A DNA stretch of 64,000 nt. Source: Owenia fusiformis (taxonomy: Eukaryota > Annelida > Polychaeta > Sabellida > Oweniidae). Location: positions 26,489,248 to 26,553,247 of the forward strand of contig CAIIXF020000003.1 of assembly GCA_903813345.2 (NCBI GenBank), given 5' to 3'. Both the position numbers and the translations under genes were made by a program. A model generated the notes under the pieces. That model was given only the letters and a program-made list of their open reading frames with translations. It was not told the DNA's origin and did no database searches. Numbering within the stretch: position 1 is the first letter of the stretch; every line of letters begins with the position of its first letter. Below are positions 1 to 8,875 of the stretch, piece by piece.

Positions 1-347
1 AACGAAGAGTAAAGTGAACATTATACGCTTATTATTACAGAATTCTCCGTTATTAAATAGCTTATGTCACAACAAGGAGCGTGCTGCGAATATTTCAACA
101 TTCTCTCTTTTTACACAAACTGGGAAATGGAAGATGAACTGCTGCAACTGTATATGTTCTGATGAGGAAAAGATTAAAGTTTTGCAAGAAAAATTTTAAA
201 GGCTTACAAGCTCTACTTAGTACCTAAAACATGTAAAAACAGAAGAACAAAGATGACATTAGCATAGAAAATCATATATGAGCTTTGAAAAGATGTGTAT
301 TGGGAGGGTGATAATCTGATATCACTGGCTATTTTGTTCAGACAGCC
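1..347. other. Sequence upstream of the lectin gene, no firm gene
   Basis: No recognised gene. A frame from about 41 to 199 on the + strand follows a reasonable acceptor (attattacag at 31-40) and would read a short Cys-rich peptide ending at a TAA. It could be the last exon of an upstream gene, but no domain is visible and no partner exon lies in the window. The rest is presumably promoter or 5' flank of the lectin gene; no clear TATA box was seen. Confidence 0.4.
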
Positions 348-441
348 ATGAGATATTTAATGGTAATTTGTCAACTTATCAGTGTGTTATCCTCAAGGAA
401 AATAACTTTGCCTCAGAATGAATTGCAAAATGCTTTACAAG
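348..441 (+). CDS. Lectin gene exon 1: start and signal peptide
   Basis: The ATG at 348 opens 31 codons beginning MRYLMVICQLISVLSS, a plausible secretory leader, ending with one extra base before the donor caag|gtagg. This phase 1 end fits exon 2. The hydrophobic core is short, so this is the least certain exon of the gene. Confidence 0.75.
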
Positions 442-3400
442 GTAGGAATTCTTATCATTTTATTACAAATTGTAGATACATTGTAATTGTACATTCATAA
501 ATGGAACAAAAGGAAAAATACCAATCATTGCAATTGTGACAATATCAATTTCCGTTACCCTCAATCTGTTTTTATTTGAATTTTATATTTGAACCTTTAT
601 GTCTTGCTTTATTGACTGATTTATTCCTTCAAAATTTATTCATTTTCATTTATTCATCATTTACTCTTAACCTGTATACTTTTCTGAGATGAACACTAAG
701 TACAAAAGAAATCTAGGCCGTTAAATCTAAAGAATGTATAGGATGGAAAAATGGTTCAGCTTAAAAAGTGTTCAGCTTACAGAGGTGTTTATCCTTAGAG
801 AAGTGTTCAAAGTAAGTTTTACTTTAAGTCTAATTAATGTGAATATTCCATTCTAGGTTGTGAAGAGACGGATAACACTATAAGATGGGATTTCAAGATA
901 TTGAATAAATGCTTCATGGTCATAGCAACCTATTTGAATCAGGAAGAAGCTGTTGCTTACTGCAGGGCACTTCACCAGGAGACAACTGTTGCAAGTTTAA
1001 AGCTGAAAGAGCAAATAGGGAGGCAGCTGGAAAAGATGGCACGGGGAAAGGGACCCCACATGTACTGGTTGAGGGAGAAAAGAATCGAATCAAAGCAAGC
1101 TGAAATTGACCATATGAGCAGTGGTATGTTGTTTTGAAATAGTTATAATTATAATGAAATGGATCCATTATTTGAATCCATACTCTAATTGTTATGCTAA
1201 ATTCTATTCAAATACTGTGAATTTTCAAAATTATATTTCAAGGAAAAGTAACAAATTCAACATGGTAAAACAAAAATATTGGGAAAAACTTTTTAAAATT
1301 TTAAACAGGAGTTTTAATGGATAAGACTAAAATATTAATATTTAAAAAGTATTATCCTCTGTAATTTTTTGTTATAACTGAGTGCAATTATTAATCCATA
1401 TTATAATTTAGATAAGCCATTGTCTAATGAGAAATGTTTGATGATCTCAAACTCTAAACGACATCAGAGCAACTATGACCAGTTCCAGGTGTACTCCGCG
1501 AATTGTATGGTCAAAGCACCCTTCATCTGTGAGGCTACCACTCAGAAAGGTATCAGTTCATACCTGTTAATCATATGGTCAGAAAATAGATAAAAAGATC
1601 CACTGAATATCCTTGATCTTTTTCATGCATTATTCATCTTTTAAAGTTTGTTATTTTTTATTACTTAACAACACTTATATAGATAACATTGGAAAGGAAG
1701 GCTCTGCCTACAAAGGCAATATCCTTATCAAAATTGCAGAAAATGCTCTTTCAAGTGAAACTGAACATTAAGTCTAATATCTTAGGCAAGGACTTCCTTG
1801 CATTTTTATTGAAAGCCTCACAAGATCTCAACTTAAAAATATTTATTAAAAGTACATGTTACCAATATAAACCACCACCAAATAAATAATAACAAGGCAT
1901 TTACATGTCAAAATGTCACCACCTACAGTAGTTGCTCACAATATTATTGAGAAAGATTTTGAAAATAATGGTGAATTTGAAGCAAGTTGAAAAAAGACCT
2001 TTTTTGACCATGAGAAGGTCATTGAAGGTGAAATCCCAAATCTAAAGTCACATTTGAACTTCTGTAGATGATTTTGAAAAAAAATTGGTCAATTTGAAGC
2101 AAGTTGAAAAATACCTTATTGACTTTTTTACCTTGAGAAGGTCAATGAAGGTCAAATCTAAAGTCAGATATAACTTCTGATAACTTGAAGATGATTTTGA
2201 AAAAAATTGGTCAATATGAAGCAAGTTGAAAAATACTTTTTTTTACCTTTTTTGACCTTGAAAAGGTCACTGAAGGTCAAATCTCAAATATAAAGTCAGA
2301 TTTGAACTTCTGAAAACTTGTAGATGATTTTGAAAAAACTGAAGTCAGTCTAAACAGTATTTGTTAAGTTATTGGAAGTTTTAATTAATTGTTTCAGACA
2401 CCAACCACCGCCATTAAAAAAGCGGAGACCATAACAATATGTCACCACTTTTTGGTGATAACATAAAAACTCAGATAATCTTTACAAATTGCTCTAGGTG
2501 TAGATGTTATGTGCGATGACCCAAAGCACATTGAGCATGGTTCCTGGAACATATCTAGTCACATGCCCGGAGCAACATTAGAGTATCACTGCATGGAGGG
2601 TTACATACTCACTGGAGGAAATGAGAGCTACACCTGCATGGAAGGTGGCTATTGGAGTGGAGAGTTACCCTGGTGTGAGGGTAACTTGTTCATTTATTTC
2701 ATTTATTCTCAAAAATACTATTGTGATGGATAACAATTTGCATACACTTGTGATTATCATGAGTGACATAATATGGTGTATAATCAAATGAAAAATATGT
2801 GAAAATAGTACTAAATGAAAATAATTACATAGGCATTAACATGACAATACCAATTTCAAATAAAATTGGTTACAAGTTCAACAATTTGTTACATACACCA
2901 AAGGTGTCTGATGTTTTCTGAAAAAGAATATTATGAATGGCTTTTAATTAATATACGACTTGTTAGTAAAACCTGACTATAGTAAACAGTATGCTCGGGC
3001 TGGCTAAATGTGCTCAAATTAAGAGGTTTCATTGCAAGTGTATCCATTCAACATTGCATTTTCAGAGGTTCGATGTGGACCACCTCCTTACATACCTAGC
3101 TCTAGATGGTTAGGGGAGGATGATCTCTGGGGCAGTGTGCTTGTGTTCCAGTGTGTTCACTATGATGGTTCTCCCCTGAATGATACATGGACAGTACAGT
3201 GTGGATATGATGGTTGGCAGGGAGACATCAATGAATCAAGATGTACAGGTAATAATGAACTTGTCAGAATGTTGTCATTTTCTCAAGCTTTAATTGGTGA
3301 AATTTATGCATAAGCAATGTAAGCTTGTCAGCTGATTCAAATATCTTCCCCATCATTAAACTGAATTATCAATTATATGAGAAGGATCCTCCCAGTGCCA

Positions 3401-4133
3401 TATTCTGTAGATACACTTATTTTGGCAACAGTCTTAATTTGATGGATTGGCGGATTGAAAAAATCCGCCAAATTCTTCGGGAGAAACGTTTTCATTACTG
3501 AATTGACTGTGGTCCACATGCCATGACTTCTAGCCAAGTATTGACTAGAGACACAAGTAAGGCTAGCTTACATAAATAGAAATAATATGTTTTTGATAAA
3601 TCTTTCCAGATAAAAATGCTGACAGTTATTTTCTACCTTGGGGCATATTTGACATCTACAGATCTGCTAACATGGACGAGAACAACATCAATGCTGAAGT
3701 GGCTGATCCTCCTGGCCACAAACCTACCAGATTCTACCCATTTGATGCAGATGACAGAGCCTCTGCAAAGGGTATTGGGATCACTGCAACTGTTTTAATG
3801 CTGACCTTCTTACTGTGCATCTTTCTCCTGGATCTGTCCACTCTGTTGAAAGATTTCAAACTTTTGTTGAGAAATCTCCGATCATTTTTTAATATAATAG
3901 AGGATGGAACTGTTTCACGTCGCTATAGAAACAGGATTTCGGAATTGAAATTGAAAGATTCTGTTGCTATGGTGGTTTTGTGTGAGACAGGCACAAAGTC
4001 TGGTGTTGTGCATAAGGCTCATAAAAGAGTCAATAGACTGAAGAGTAAACATGGCAAAAGATTGAGGAAAAAGCACATTAGAACTAAACTTTCCATTAAT
4101 GATACAAGGCGGAATGATGACAGTTGGATGTAG
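348..4133 (+). CDS. C-type lectin / double sushi type I membrane protein, six exons
   Basis: Joined exons 348-441, 857-1123, 1412-1549, 2498-2680, 3066-3248 and 3610-4133 give a 1389-nt frame (462 residues) without internal stops. Every junction has GT-AG ends and every intron is phase 1, as is usual for shuffled extracellular domains. Order: signal peptide (about 1-20), C-type lectin domain (about 33-160), CCP 1 (167-227), CCP 2 (228-288), acidic stem, transmembrane helix (about 343-365), basic cytoplasmic tail (366-462). It should sit on the cell surface and bind a ligand through the lectin and sushi modules. The lectin domain keeps its structural cysteines and the PFICE end but lacks the EPN/QPD and WND motifs, so classical calcium-dependent sugar binding is doubtful. 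The layout recalls selectins without their EGF domain, but orthology is not claimed. The start is the first ATG before a hydrophobic leader that splices in frame. Confidence 0.88.
442..856 (+). other. Lectin gene intron 1
   Basis: AT-rich intron with no gene. Around 745-810 lie degenerate 'gtgttcagcttac' repeats resembling the interior of the CAGTGAAACCTG-ended elements found later in the window. Confidence 0.6.
857..1123 (+). CDS. Lectin gene exon 2: N-terminal half of the C-type lectin domain
   Basis: Acceptor ttctag precedes 857 and donor agtg|gtatgt follows 1123. The 89 codons show the cysteine pair at residues 50 and 67 (KCFMV...AYCRAL) and the YWL signature near the exon end, typical of the first half of a C-type lectin fold. 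Phase 1 to phase 1. Confidence 0.9.
1412..1549 (+). CDS. Lectin gene exon 3: C-terminal half of the C-type lectin domain
   Basis: Begins after aatttag and ends aaag|gtatc. The 46 codons include KCLMIS, then ANCMVKAPFICE, the conserved end of the lectin fold with its last two cysteines. The position usually holding WND has no such motif. Phase 1 to phase 1. Confidence 0.9.
1550..2497 (+). other. Lectin gene intron 3, mostly repeat
   Basis: No gene. 1550-1890 shows nothing recognisable. 1894-2464 is the long copy of a dispersed repeat family, described separately. Confidence 0.7.
1894..2464. repeat. Long copy of the AAGGCATT repeat family with internal tandem repeats
   Basis: The left edge (aacaaggcatttacatg, then aaaatgtcaccacct) and right edge (aacaatatgtcaccactttt, then ggtgataacat) match the two ends of the shorter copies near 33.1, 33.7, 38.9 and 51.2 kb. 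Between them lie about three degenerate units of 115-135 bp (1950-2340), recognisable by repeated 'gatgattttgaaaa', 'gaagcaagttgaaaa' and 'gaaggtcaaatc'. The short copies lack this core, so they may be internal deletion derivatives. No coding capacity. Confidence 0.7.
2498..2680 (+). CDS. Lectin gene exon 4: first sushi/CCP domain
   Basis: A complete one-exon CCP module of 61 residues with four cysteines in canonical spacing, an HGSW start, the GYILTGGNESYTC core and the final W..ELPWC. Phase 1 on both sides. Complement-control type modules usually bind proteins or glycans. Confidence 0.93.
2681..3065 (+). other. Lectin gene intron 4
   Basis: AT-rich intron with nothing recognisable on either strand. 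Confidence 0.7.
3066..3248 (+). CDS. Lectin gene exon 5: second sushi/CCP domain
   Basis: Also 61 residues: VRCGPPPY opening, FQC, VQCGYDGWQG and SRC give four cysteines and the conserved tryptophan. Acceptor ttttcag precedes 3066, and donor acag|gtaat ends the exon in phase 1. It is the same length as exon 4, so the two may be a tandem exon duplication, though they are now strongly diverged. Confidence 0.92.
3249..3609 (+). other. Lectin gene intron 5
   Basis: No gene. A short hairpin around 3450-3472 (ggcggatt, spacer, aatccgcc) is the only structure noticed; it may be part of a small transposon relic. Confidence 0.55.
3610..4133 (+). CDS. Lectin gene exon 6: stem, transmembrane helix and basic tail
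   Basis: Begins after tttccag and runs to a TAG at 4131-4133. It encodes an acidic Asn/Asp/Glu-rich stem of about 50 residues, a hydrophobic helix (GIGITATVLMLTFLLCIFLL) and a 97-residue tail very rich in Lys and Arg. No ITIM, ITAM or NPxY motif was found. The basic tail could contact membrane lipids or the cortical cytoskeleton, but that is only inference. Confidence 0.88.
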
Positions 4134-4263
4134 ACAGACATTAGACAGTACATATATATACAATACATGCTGTCATTATACTTAATTTCTCTAAATCTCT
4201 GTCATTTATGCAAAATAAGTACTACACTTCCATTCTGATACTCATAGCATCTTTCTGTTTCAC

Positions 4264-4318
4264 CTGAAACATCTCAAGGCTGAGAAGAAATGCGATGTCA
4301 TGGTTTATCATGATGCTA
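4264..4318. repeat. Short dispersed repeat, copy 1
   Basis: The segment with 'gagaagaaatgcgatgtcat' resembles 27203-27255 (aagaagaaatgagatgtcat) over about 50 bp, including the preceding aaacatctca. Family unknown; ends not defined. Confidence 0.45.
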
Positions 4319-4810
4319 CACTTCAGGCAATGAACAATCTATGTACACAAGAAAGCTTTCACCATAATTGTGCTACCCTGTATAAATGGATATGAATTCC
4401 TTAAAATACATTTACCTTTTTTAAAGACCTTATACACTGTTTCTCTTATTTTGATGGTATCATATCCAGATAGACTAGAGATTTAGACTAGACTAGGAAG
4501 GTTAAGAATTCTTTTAACCTATCAAGATGATATAAGTAATATGCAATATTGTAGTAAACAATATATGTACACCTCTATTCTCTCTAATATGCCCTTTCTA
4601 CAGATAGGCTTCCTGCAGTCTTTTAATTTTTAATCTATTTCATGAGTGAAATACAGTGTAAATCATACAAACACCACAGGATATCACTGGTATATCTAAT
4701 AAGAATAGCTAGCTCCCTGGTGAGAACAATCTGTTGTAATTTTGCAATCATATAAATTTTACTCCTCTGTTGACAAAACATGTTTTGTATGTTTGGATTG
4801 TAGAGTGCAG

Positions 4811-4909
4811 GGAGGCAATGTCATCCATGTAGGTAATTGTCAGACACTCAGTGTATCCAGTTGCTTGTCGGACATGTCCGACAATTACCTACATGGACAA
4901 TATTGCCTC
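4811..4909. repeat. Imperfect palindrome, MITE-like
   Basis: The left arm (ggaggcaatgtcatccatg, then taggtaattgtc) is complementary to the right arm (gacaattacctacatgga, then caatattgcctcc). Next to the right arm is the perfect 16-bp palindrome gtcggacatgtccgac. It is probably a small foldback element; no clear target duplication was found. Confidence 0.6.
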
Positions 4910-5110
4910 CCCATCCTCTAACATTTAAAACCGCAATCAATTGTAAATTGCAAGTCACAAAGATGGCACTAGTGGTTGATTGAGCTCATTCAGAAATCTT
5001 TTGGATAAAGCTTTGCATGTACTAGTACATGCATTAAGAGTAATGTAAGACTGACATTAATTGTTACTTACATTTGACTTGAGGCGGTCAGGAGGCACTT
5101 TATATTTCTA

Positions 5111-5308
5111 CACTCCCTCAAAAAGTAAAGAAACCCAAACTCTCCCATTGGAATATGTATAAAAGATGTTTGAAGATTTTTGAAAAATTAATCATAAATT
5201 TCTCATCTTGTTACTTAGGATAAAAATGGTTATTTCAACATAAACATGTAATACTCTAACGTACTATGCAATTGATAGTCTTTGTTCCAAAACTTTTGGA
5301 GGGGAGTG
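5111..5308. mobile_element. 198-bp Tc1-like MITE
   Basis: TA dinucleotides flank the element. The left end CACTCCCTCAAAAAGT is mirrored by AACTTTTGGAGGGGAGTG at the right end. TA duplication and CACTCCC termini suit a nonautonomous Tc1/mariner-type element. A lone similar end (tttttggagggagtgta) occurs near 60500. It lies about 190 bp upstream of the glycosyltransferase start. Confidence 0.65.
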
Positions 5309-5500
5309 TATATGCATGTACATAGGTTGCAAGTTTGTAGAAAAACTTTCTTAGTAATGATAATTAGATATACATGTAATTTTAAATGGAAACAAATGAT
5401 TATTAACAATGAATAGATAAAGTAAAAAACTTAACTTAAAAATAAAGTTAAATAAACTTATGAATATAGTTTAACTTGGATTTGCAATTGGAATATTACA

Positions 5501-6679
5501 ATGAGGCAAACTAATTTCAATTCCATGTTAATGCTTATCAGTGTAATCGTCTTGGTGATAATATGTCTGGATTCTGGTTATCTTGCATCTAAGAAAGCTA
5601 GAGCCATTGAAAAGAAGAGACAACTTATGTTCATAAAACAACAGGAAGAGTTCATCGGGAAACTACCGAAAGATATCAACGATGGGGGAATAAATGATCT
5701 CCCAGCTGGAAATCCATACAATATGCAAGTCCATCATAATTTTGTTAATGTGGATGAAAATGAGTTAAAATACAACCAGGATCATTCAGTTAGTCTGAGG
5801 ATTATTGTATTAGCTTTTAATAGGGATGAGTCCCTTTTGAAGTGTCTTAATGCATTAAATGATGTGGATTTTCATGGTGATAGTGTCATCATTGATATCT
5901 GGATTGACCGTGATTTCCATGGACATGTGCATGGACCTACATATGAAGCTGCTAATAATTTTGAATTTAAATATGGTGAAACACATGTACATGTACAACA
6001 GGACCATGCAGGTATTTATGGCCAGTGGATAGAGACATGGTACCCACATGAAGACAACCCAGAAATGGTGCTTTATCTTGAAGATGATATGACCGTGTCA
6101 CCATGCTTTTATAAATGGCTGAAAAAAGCCCATGAAACATATGACAAAAGAGAAGATATAAGTGGGTATACCTTACAGGGTGATCCAAAAGTTGCTCTTT
6201 CAAGATACTGGAATAAATATATAATAGTCCCGAAGAGTCACCCTGTATTTCTATACAAGAGACACAGTTCATGGGGATTCAGCCCACATTGGAGAAGCTG
6301 GAAAGGTTTTGTGGATTGGTATCATGAAGTAAAGCAAGATCCTAAATTCAAACCTTATGTGAAGGGTATTATATCAACTGATTGGTTCAAGGGATTCGAG
6401 GCTAGTGGCAAGGCATACACTCAGTGGGCCCAATGGCATGCATACTATGTCCACACAAGAGGACATTACACACTGTTTGCTAACTTTTACGGAGATGAAA
6501 TTCTCTCCGTGAATCGTCAGGAAAAGGGCCTCCATCATGATGAAGGCACCATCGCTGAGAAAAATGGATGGCAGAGATTGTGCAAAGAGTGGAGAGAAGA
6601 ATTTGGTATTTTTCCTCCTGAACCAGTCAAAATAGATTATGGTGGAAACTTGGAGAATACTACATTTCACAACACTTAA
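5501..6679 (+). CDS. Single-exon Golgi-type glycosyltransferase (GT-A fold)
   Basis: One uninterrupted ATG-to-TAA frame of 392 residues. Residues 1-7 are cytoplasmic, 8-25 a signal anchor (SMLMLISVIVLVIICL), and 28-95 a basic, coiled-coil-prone stem. The catalytic domain starts near 99 with LRIIVLAFNRDESLLKCL, typical of GT-A nucleotide-sugar binding folds. The LEDDM motif at 193-197 corresponds to the acidic metal/nucleotide-sugar site. Residues 256-267 (SSWGFSPHWRSW) and the GDE near 331 are further conserved-looking blocks. One N-glycosylation site lies at 386. The layout indicates a type II membrane enzyme of the Golgi lumen. It resembles uncharacterised invertebrate glycosyltransferases; donor and acceptor are not predictable. 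The absence of coding introns may mean retroposition or an intronless family. The nearest possible poly(A) signal seen is ATTAAA near 6978. Confidence 0.87.
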   Translation: MRQTNFNSMLMLISVIVLVIICLDSGYLASKKARAIEKKRQLMFIKQQEEFIGKLPKDINDGGINDLPAGNPYNMQVHHNFVNVDENELKYNQDHSVSLRIIVLAFNRDESLLKCLNALNDVDFHGDSVIIDIWIDRDFHGHVHGPTYEAANNFEFKYGETHVHVQQDHAGIYGQWIETWYPHEDNPEMVLYLEDDMTVSPCFYKWLKKAHETYDKREDISGYTLQGDPKVALSRYWNKYIIVPKSHPVFLYKRHSSWGFSPHWRSWKGFVDWYHEVKQDPKFKPYVKGIISTDWFKGFEASGKAYTQWAQWHAYYVHTRGHYTLFANFYGDEILSVNRQEKGLHHDEGTIAEKNGWQRLCKEWREEFGIFPPEPVKIDYGGNLENTTFHNT

Positions 6680-7059
6680 TGATGAACCAATTTTTAATGA
6701 TTAATCAGTACAGGACACAACCCAGTGATCACCCCAGCATTAAAGCAAGTGGGCGCAGTACCCACCTGTAATTTTAAAAACATGCTTGCACCCACTTGAA
6801 AATGAGAAAAAAACATGAAAAATTGGCATATTTTGGTCTGAGTTGTGACAATCAGAATTTTGCACCCACTTGAGAAAAATCCTGTAGAGACTACTGCAAC
6901 GCAATTTAATGTCCCTTTGGGCTCTTTCAATGCTGTCTTATATATATATTTTATTCTATTTCACAAAACACTAAAATATTAAATTGTATAAATTATGAAA
7001 TTTATTTGACATAAACAGATTTTTTACAAAAGAAAAAACAATACAAGAGTGACATAAGT
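6680..7059. other. 3' flank of the glycosyltransferase gene
   Basis: No gene. Holds the dispersed repeat at 6737-6894 and AT-rich DNA leading into the minisatellite. Confidence 0.6.
6737..6894 (+). repeat. GCATTAAAGCAAGTGG dispersed repeat, copy 1
   Basis: Starts gcattaaagcaagtgggc and ends aaatcctgtagagacta. A second copy in the same orientation is at 48638-48826, sharing the internal 'cccacttgaaaatgag', 'aaaaacatgaaaaat'-like and 'cagaattttgcaccc' blocks. Repeated CACCCACTTG motifs occur inside. Class unknown. Confidence 0.7.
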
Positions 7060-7823
7060 ATAATATTACATGTAGGTGTAGTGTAATAATACACATTACA
7101 GCTCCATGTAGATGTAGTGTAATAATAAATCTTACAGCTAGATCTTACAGCTAAGTGTAATAATACATCTTACAGCTCCACGTAGGTGTAGTGTAATAAT
7201 ACATCTTACAGCTAGATCTTACAGCTAGATCTTACAGCTCCACGTAGGTGTAGTGTAATAATACATCTTACAGCTACATGTAGGTGTAGCGTAATAATAC
7301 ATCTTACAGTTGCATGTAGGTGTAGTGTAATAATACATCTTACAGCTACATGTAGGTGTAGTGTAATAATATATCTTACAGCTACATGTAGGTGTAGTGT
7401 AATAATACATCTTACAGCTACATGTAGGTGTAGTGTAATAATACATATTACAGCTACATGTAGGTAGAGTGTAATAAAACATATAACTACATGTAGGTGT
7501 AGTGTAATAATACACATTACAGCTACATGTAGGTGTAGTGTAGTAATACATATTACAGCTACATAAAGATGTAGTGTAATATTACAGTACATATTAGTGT
7601 AGTGTAAAGATACATATCACAGCTACATAAAGCGGTAGTGTAATAATACATCTTACAGCTACATGTAGGTGTAGTGTAATAATACATCTTATAGCTACAT
7701 GTACGTATAGAGTAATAATACATCTTATAGCTACATGTAGGTGTAGTGTAATAATACATCTTACAGCTACATGTAGGTGTAGTGTAATAATACATTTTAG
7801 AGCTACATGTAGGTGTAGTGTAA
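7060..7823. repeat. 36-bp minisatellite array, left part
   Basis: About 21 degenerate units of 36 bp; a typical unit contains cttacagctacatgtaggt followed by gtagtgtaataatacat. The unit equals 12 codons, so long open frames run through the array on the - strand; these are repeat artefacts. The array resumes at 8823 after an inserted element. Confidence 0.92.
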
Positions 7824-8822
7824 CCAGAACAACGGCAACGCCAAAGCGTAGCGAATCCCATCAAACAGAAATGGCTGGTATTTTTACAAACGAAATATAT
7901 AGCAAATATCATAAAACAACACACCAGAAAGGCCACCATTTTCAAAATGGTTAGCCAAGTTGTCATCAGAAGAAATAATATGCTTTTAGTAGCCACCTAT
8001 AAAATTTTTGAAAAATCGCACACATGTACTTGTGAAATAAGTAAAAAATGTAAAAATGACAGCCATTTTTTAAAATGGCCGCCTACTATCCGAAGTGTCA
8101 TGAGACAGTGTGCAAGGCTCGTGAGTATTCACATATCAAATATGAACAAAAAATATGAAACATACCAATATGTTAAAATGGCGGCCATTTTTCAAAATTT
8201 TTTTCAAAATGGCCGCCTTCTACCAAAAGTGTCATAGGACAGTGTGCCATGCTTATAGTATTCACATTCCAAATATGAACAAAATCGCTCCACTACTTTT
8301 CGAGTTATAGTAAAATATGTTAAAATGGCGGCCATTTTTCAAATTTTTTTTCAAAATGGCCGCCTTCTACCAAAAGTGTCAAAGGACAGTGTGCCATGCT
8401 TATAGTATTCACATACCAAATATGAACAAAATCAAAAATCGTAAAATAACGAGTAAAGGCCACCATTTTTCAAGATGGCTGCCATGTGCTTTTTTAATAT
8501 CTACATTTGTAGCTTTATTAATGTCCTTTATAATTTTTTTACACTTAAAACATATTGCTATTACAGTTTTACATATTGTACCTAAATTACTGTAAAATCG
8601 GCACTAAAATGGCCGCCATTTTGAAATGAGCGGCCATTTTGAAAATCGGCTTTCGAGCAGAACTTCTTCCCCCATAGGGTATATGTGTAGAAATATGAAC
8701 AAAATCGGGCCAACGGTATTTGAGTTATTGCCCGGACGGACGGACAGACGGACGGACGTACGTACGGACGGACGGACGGACGGAGGCGTTCCCTATATCC
8801 CTCCGAACTTCGTTCGATGGGA
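7824..8822. mobile_element. Helitron/pearl-like nonautonomous element inserted in the minisatellite
   Basis: About 1 kb of unrelated sequence splits the 36-bp array. The junctions fit a TAA duplication or an A/T insertion. Read on the - strand it begins TCCCATCGAACG and ends GTTCTGG, compatible with the TC...CTRR ends of Helitrons. The interior has about three ~147-bp tandem units (8060-8450), each with aaaatggcggccattttt hairpins and a 'gtgccatgcttatagtattc' block, followed by an (ACGG)n microsatellite at 8734-8784. This left end, tandem core, ACGG microsatellite, right end order is that described for bivalve 'pearl' elements. No protein is encoded; identity is inferred from structure. Confidence 0.65.
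8734..8784. repeat. ACGG/GGAC tetranucleotide microsatellite
   Basis: An almost pure run of GGAC units with a few substitutions (cagac, gtacgtac), located just inside the right end of the inserted element. Apparent reading frames across it (RTDGRTDG-type peptides) are not genes. Confidence 0.9.
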
Positions 8823-8875
8823 TAATAATACATCTTATAGCTACATGTAGGTGTAGTGTAATAATACATAATACA
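8823..8875. repeat. 36-bp minisatellite array, right remnant
   Basis: Just over one further unit (taataatacatcttatagc, then tacatgtaggtgtagtg) in the same register and orientation as the array left of the inserted element. Confidence 0.85.

Larger units (their letters stand above)
4134..5500. other. Intergenic stretch between lectin and glycosyltransferase genes
   Basis: Contains the lectin gene 3' flank, two small inverted-repeat elements (4811-4909 and 5111-5308) and a short repeat at 4264-4318 that recurs near 27.2 kb. No other gene was seen. Confidence 0.65.

Noticed and set aside
5855-6670. Three - strand frames of 64-101 codons
   Set aside because: Antisense shadows of the glycosyltransferase.
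7212-7996. Long Thr/Leu/His- and Tyr/Thr-repeat reading frames on the - strand (up to 145 codons)
   Set aside because: The 36-bp minisatellite unit is a multiple of three and lacks stops in these frames. The peptides are artefacts of the repeat.
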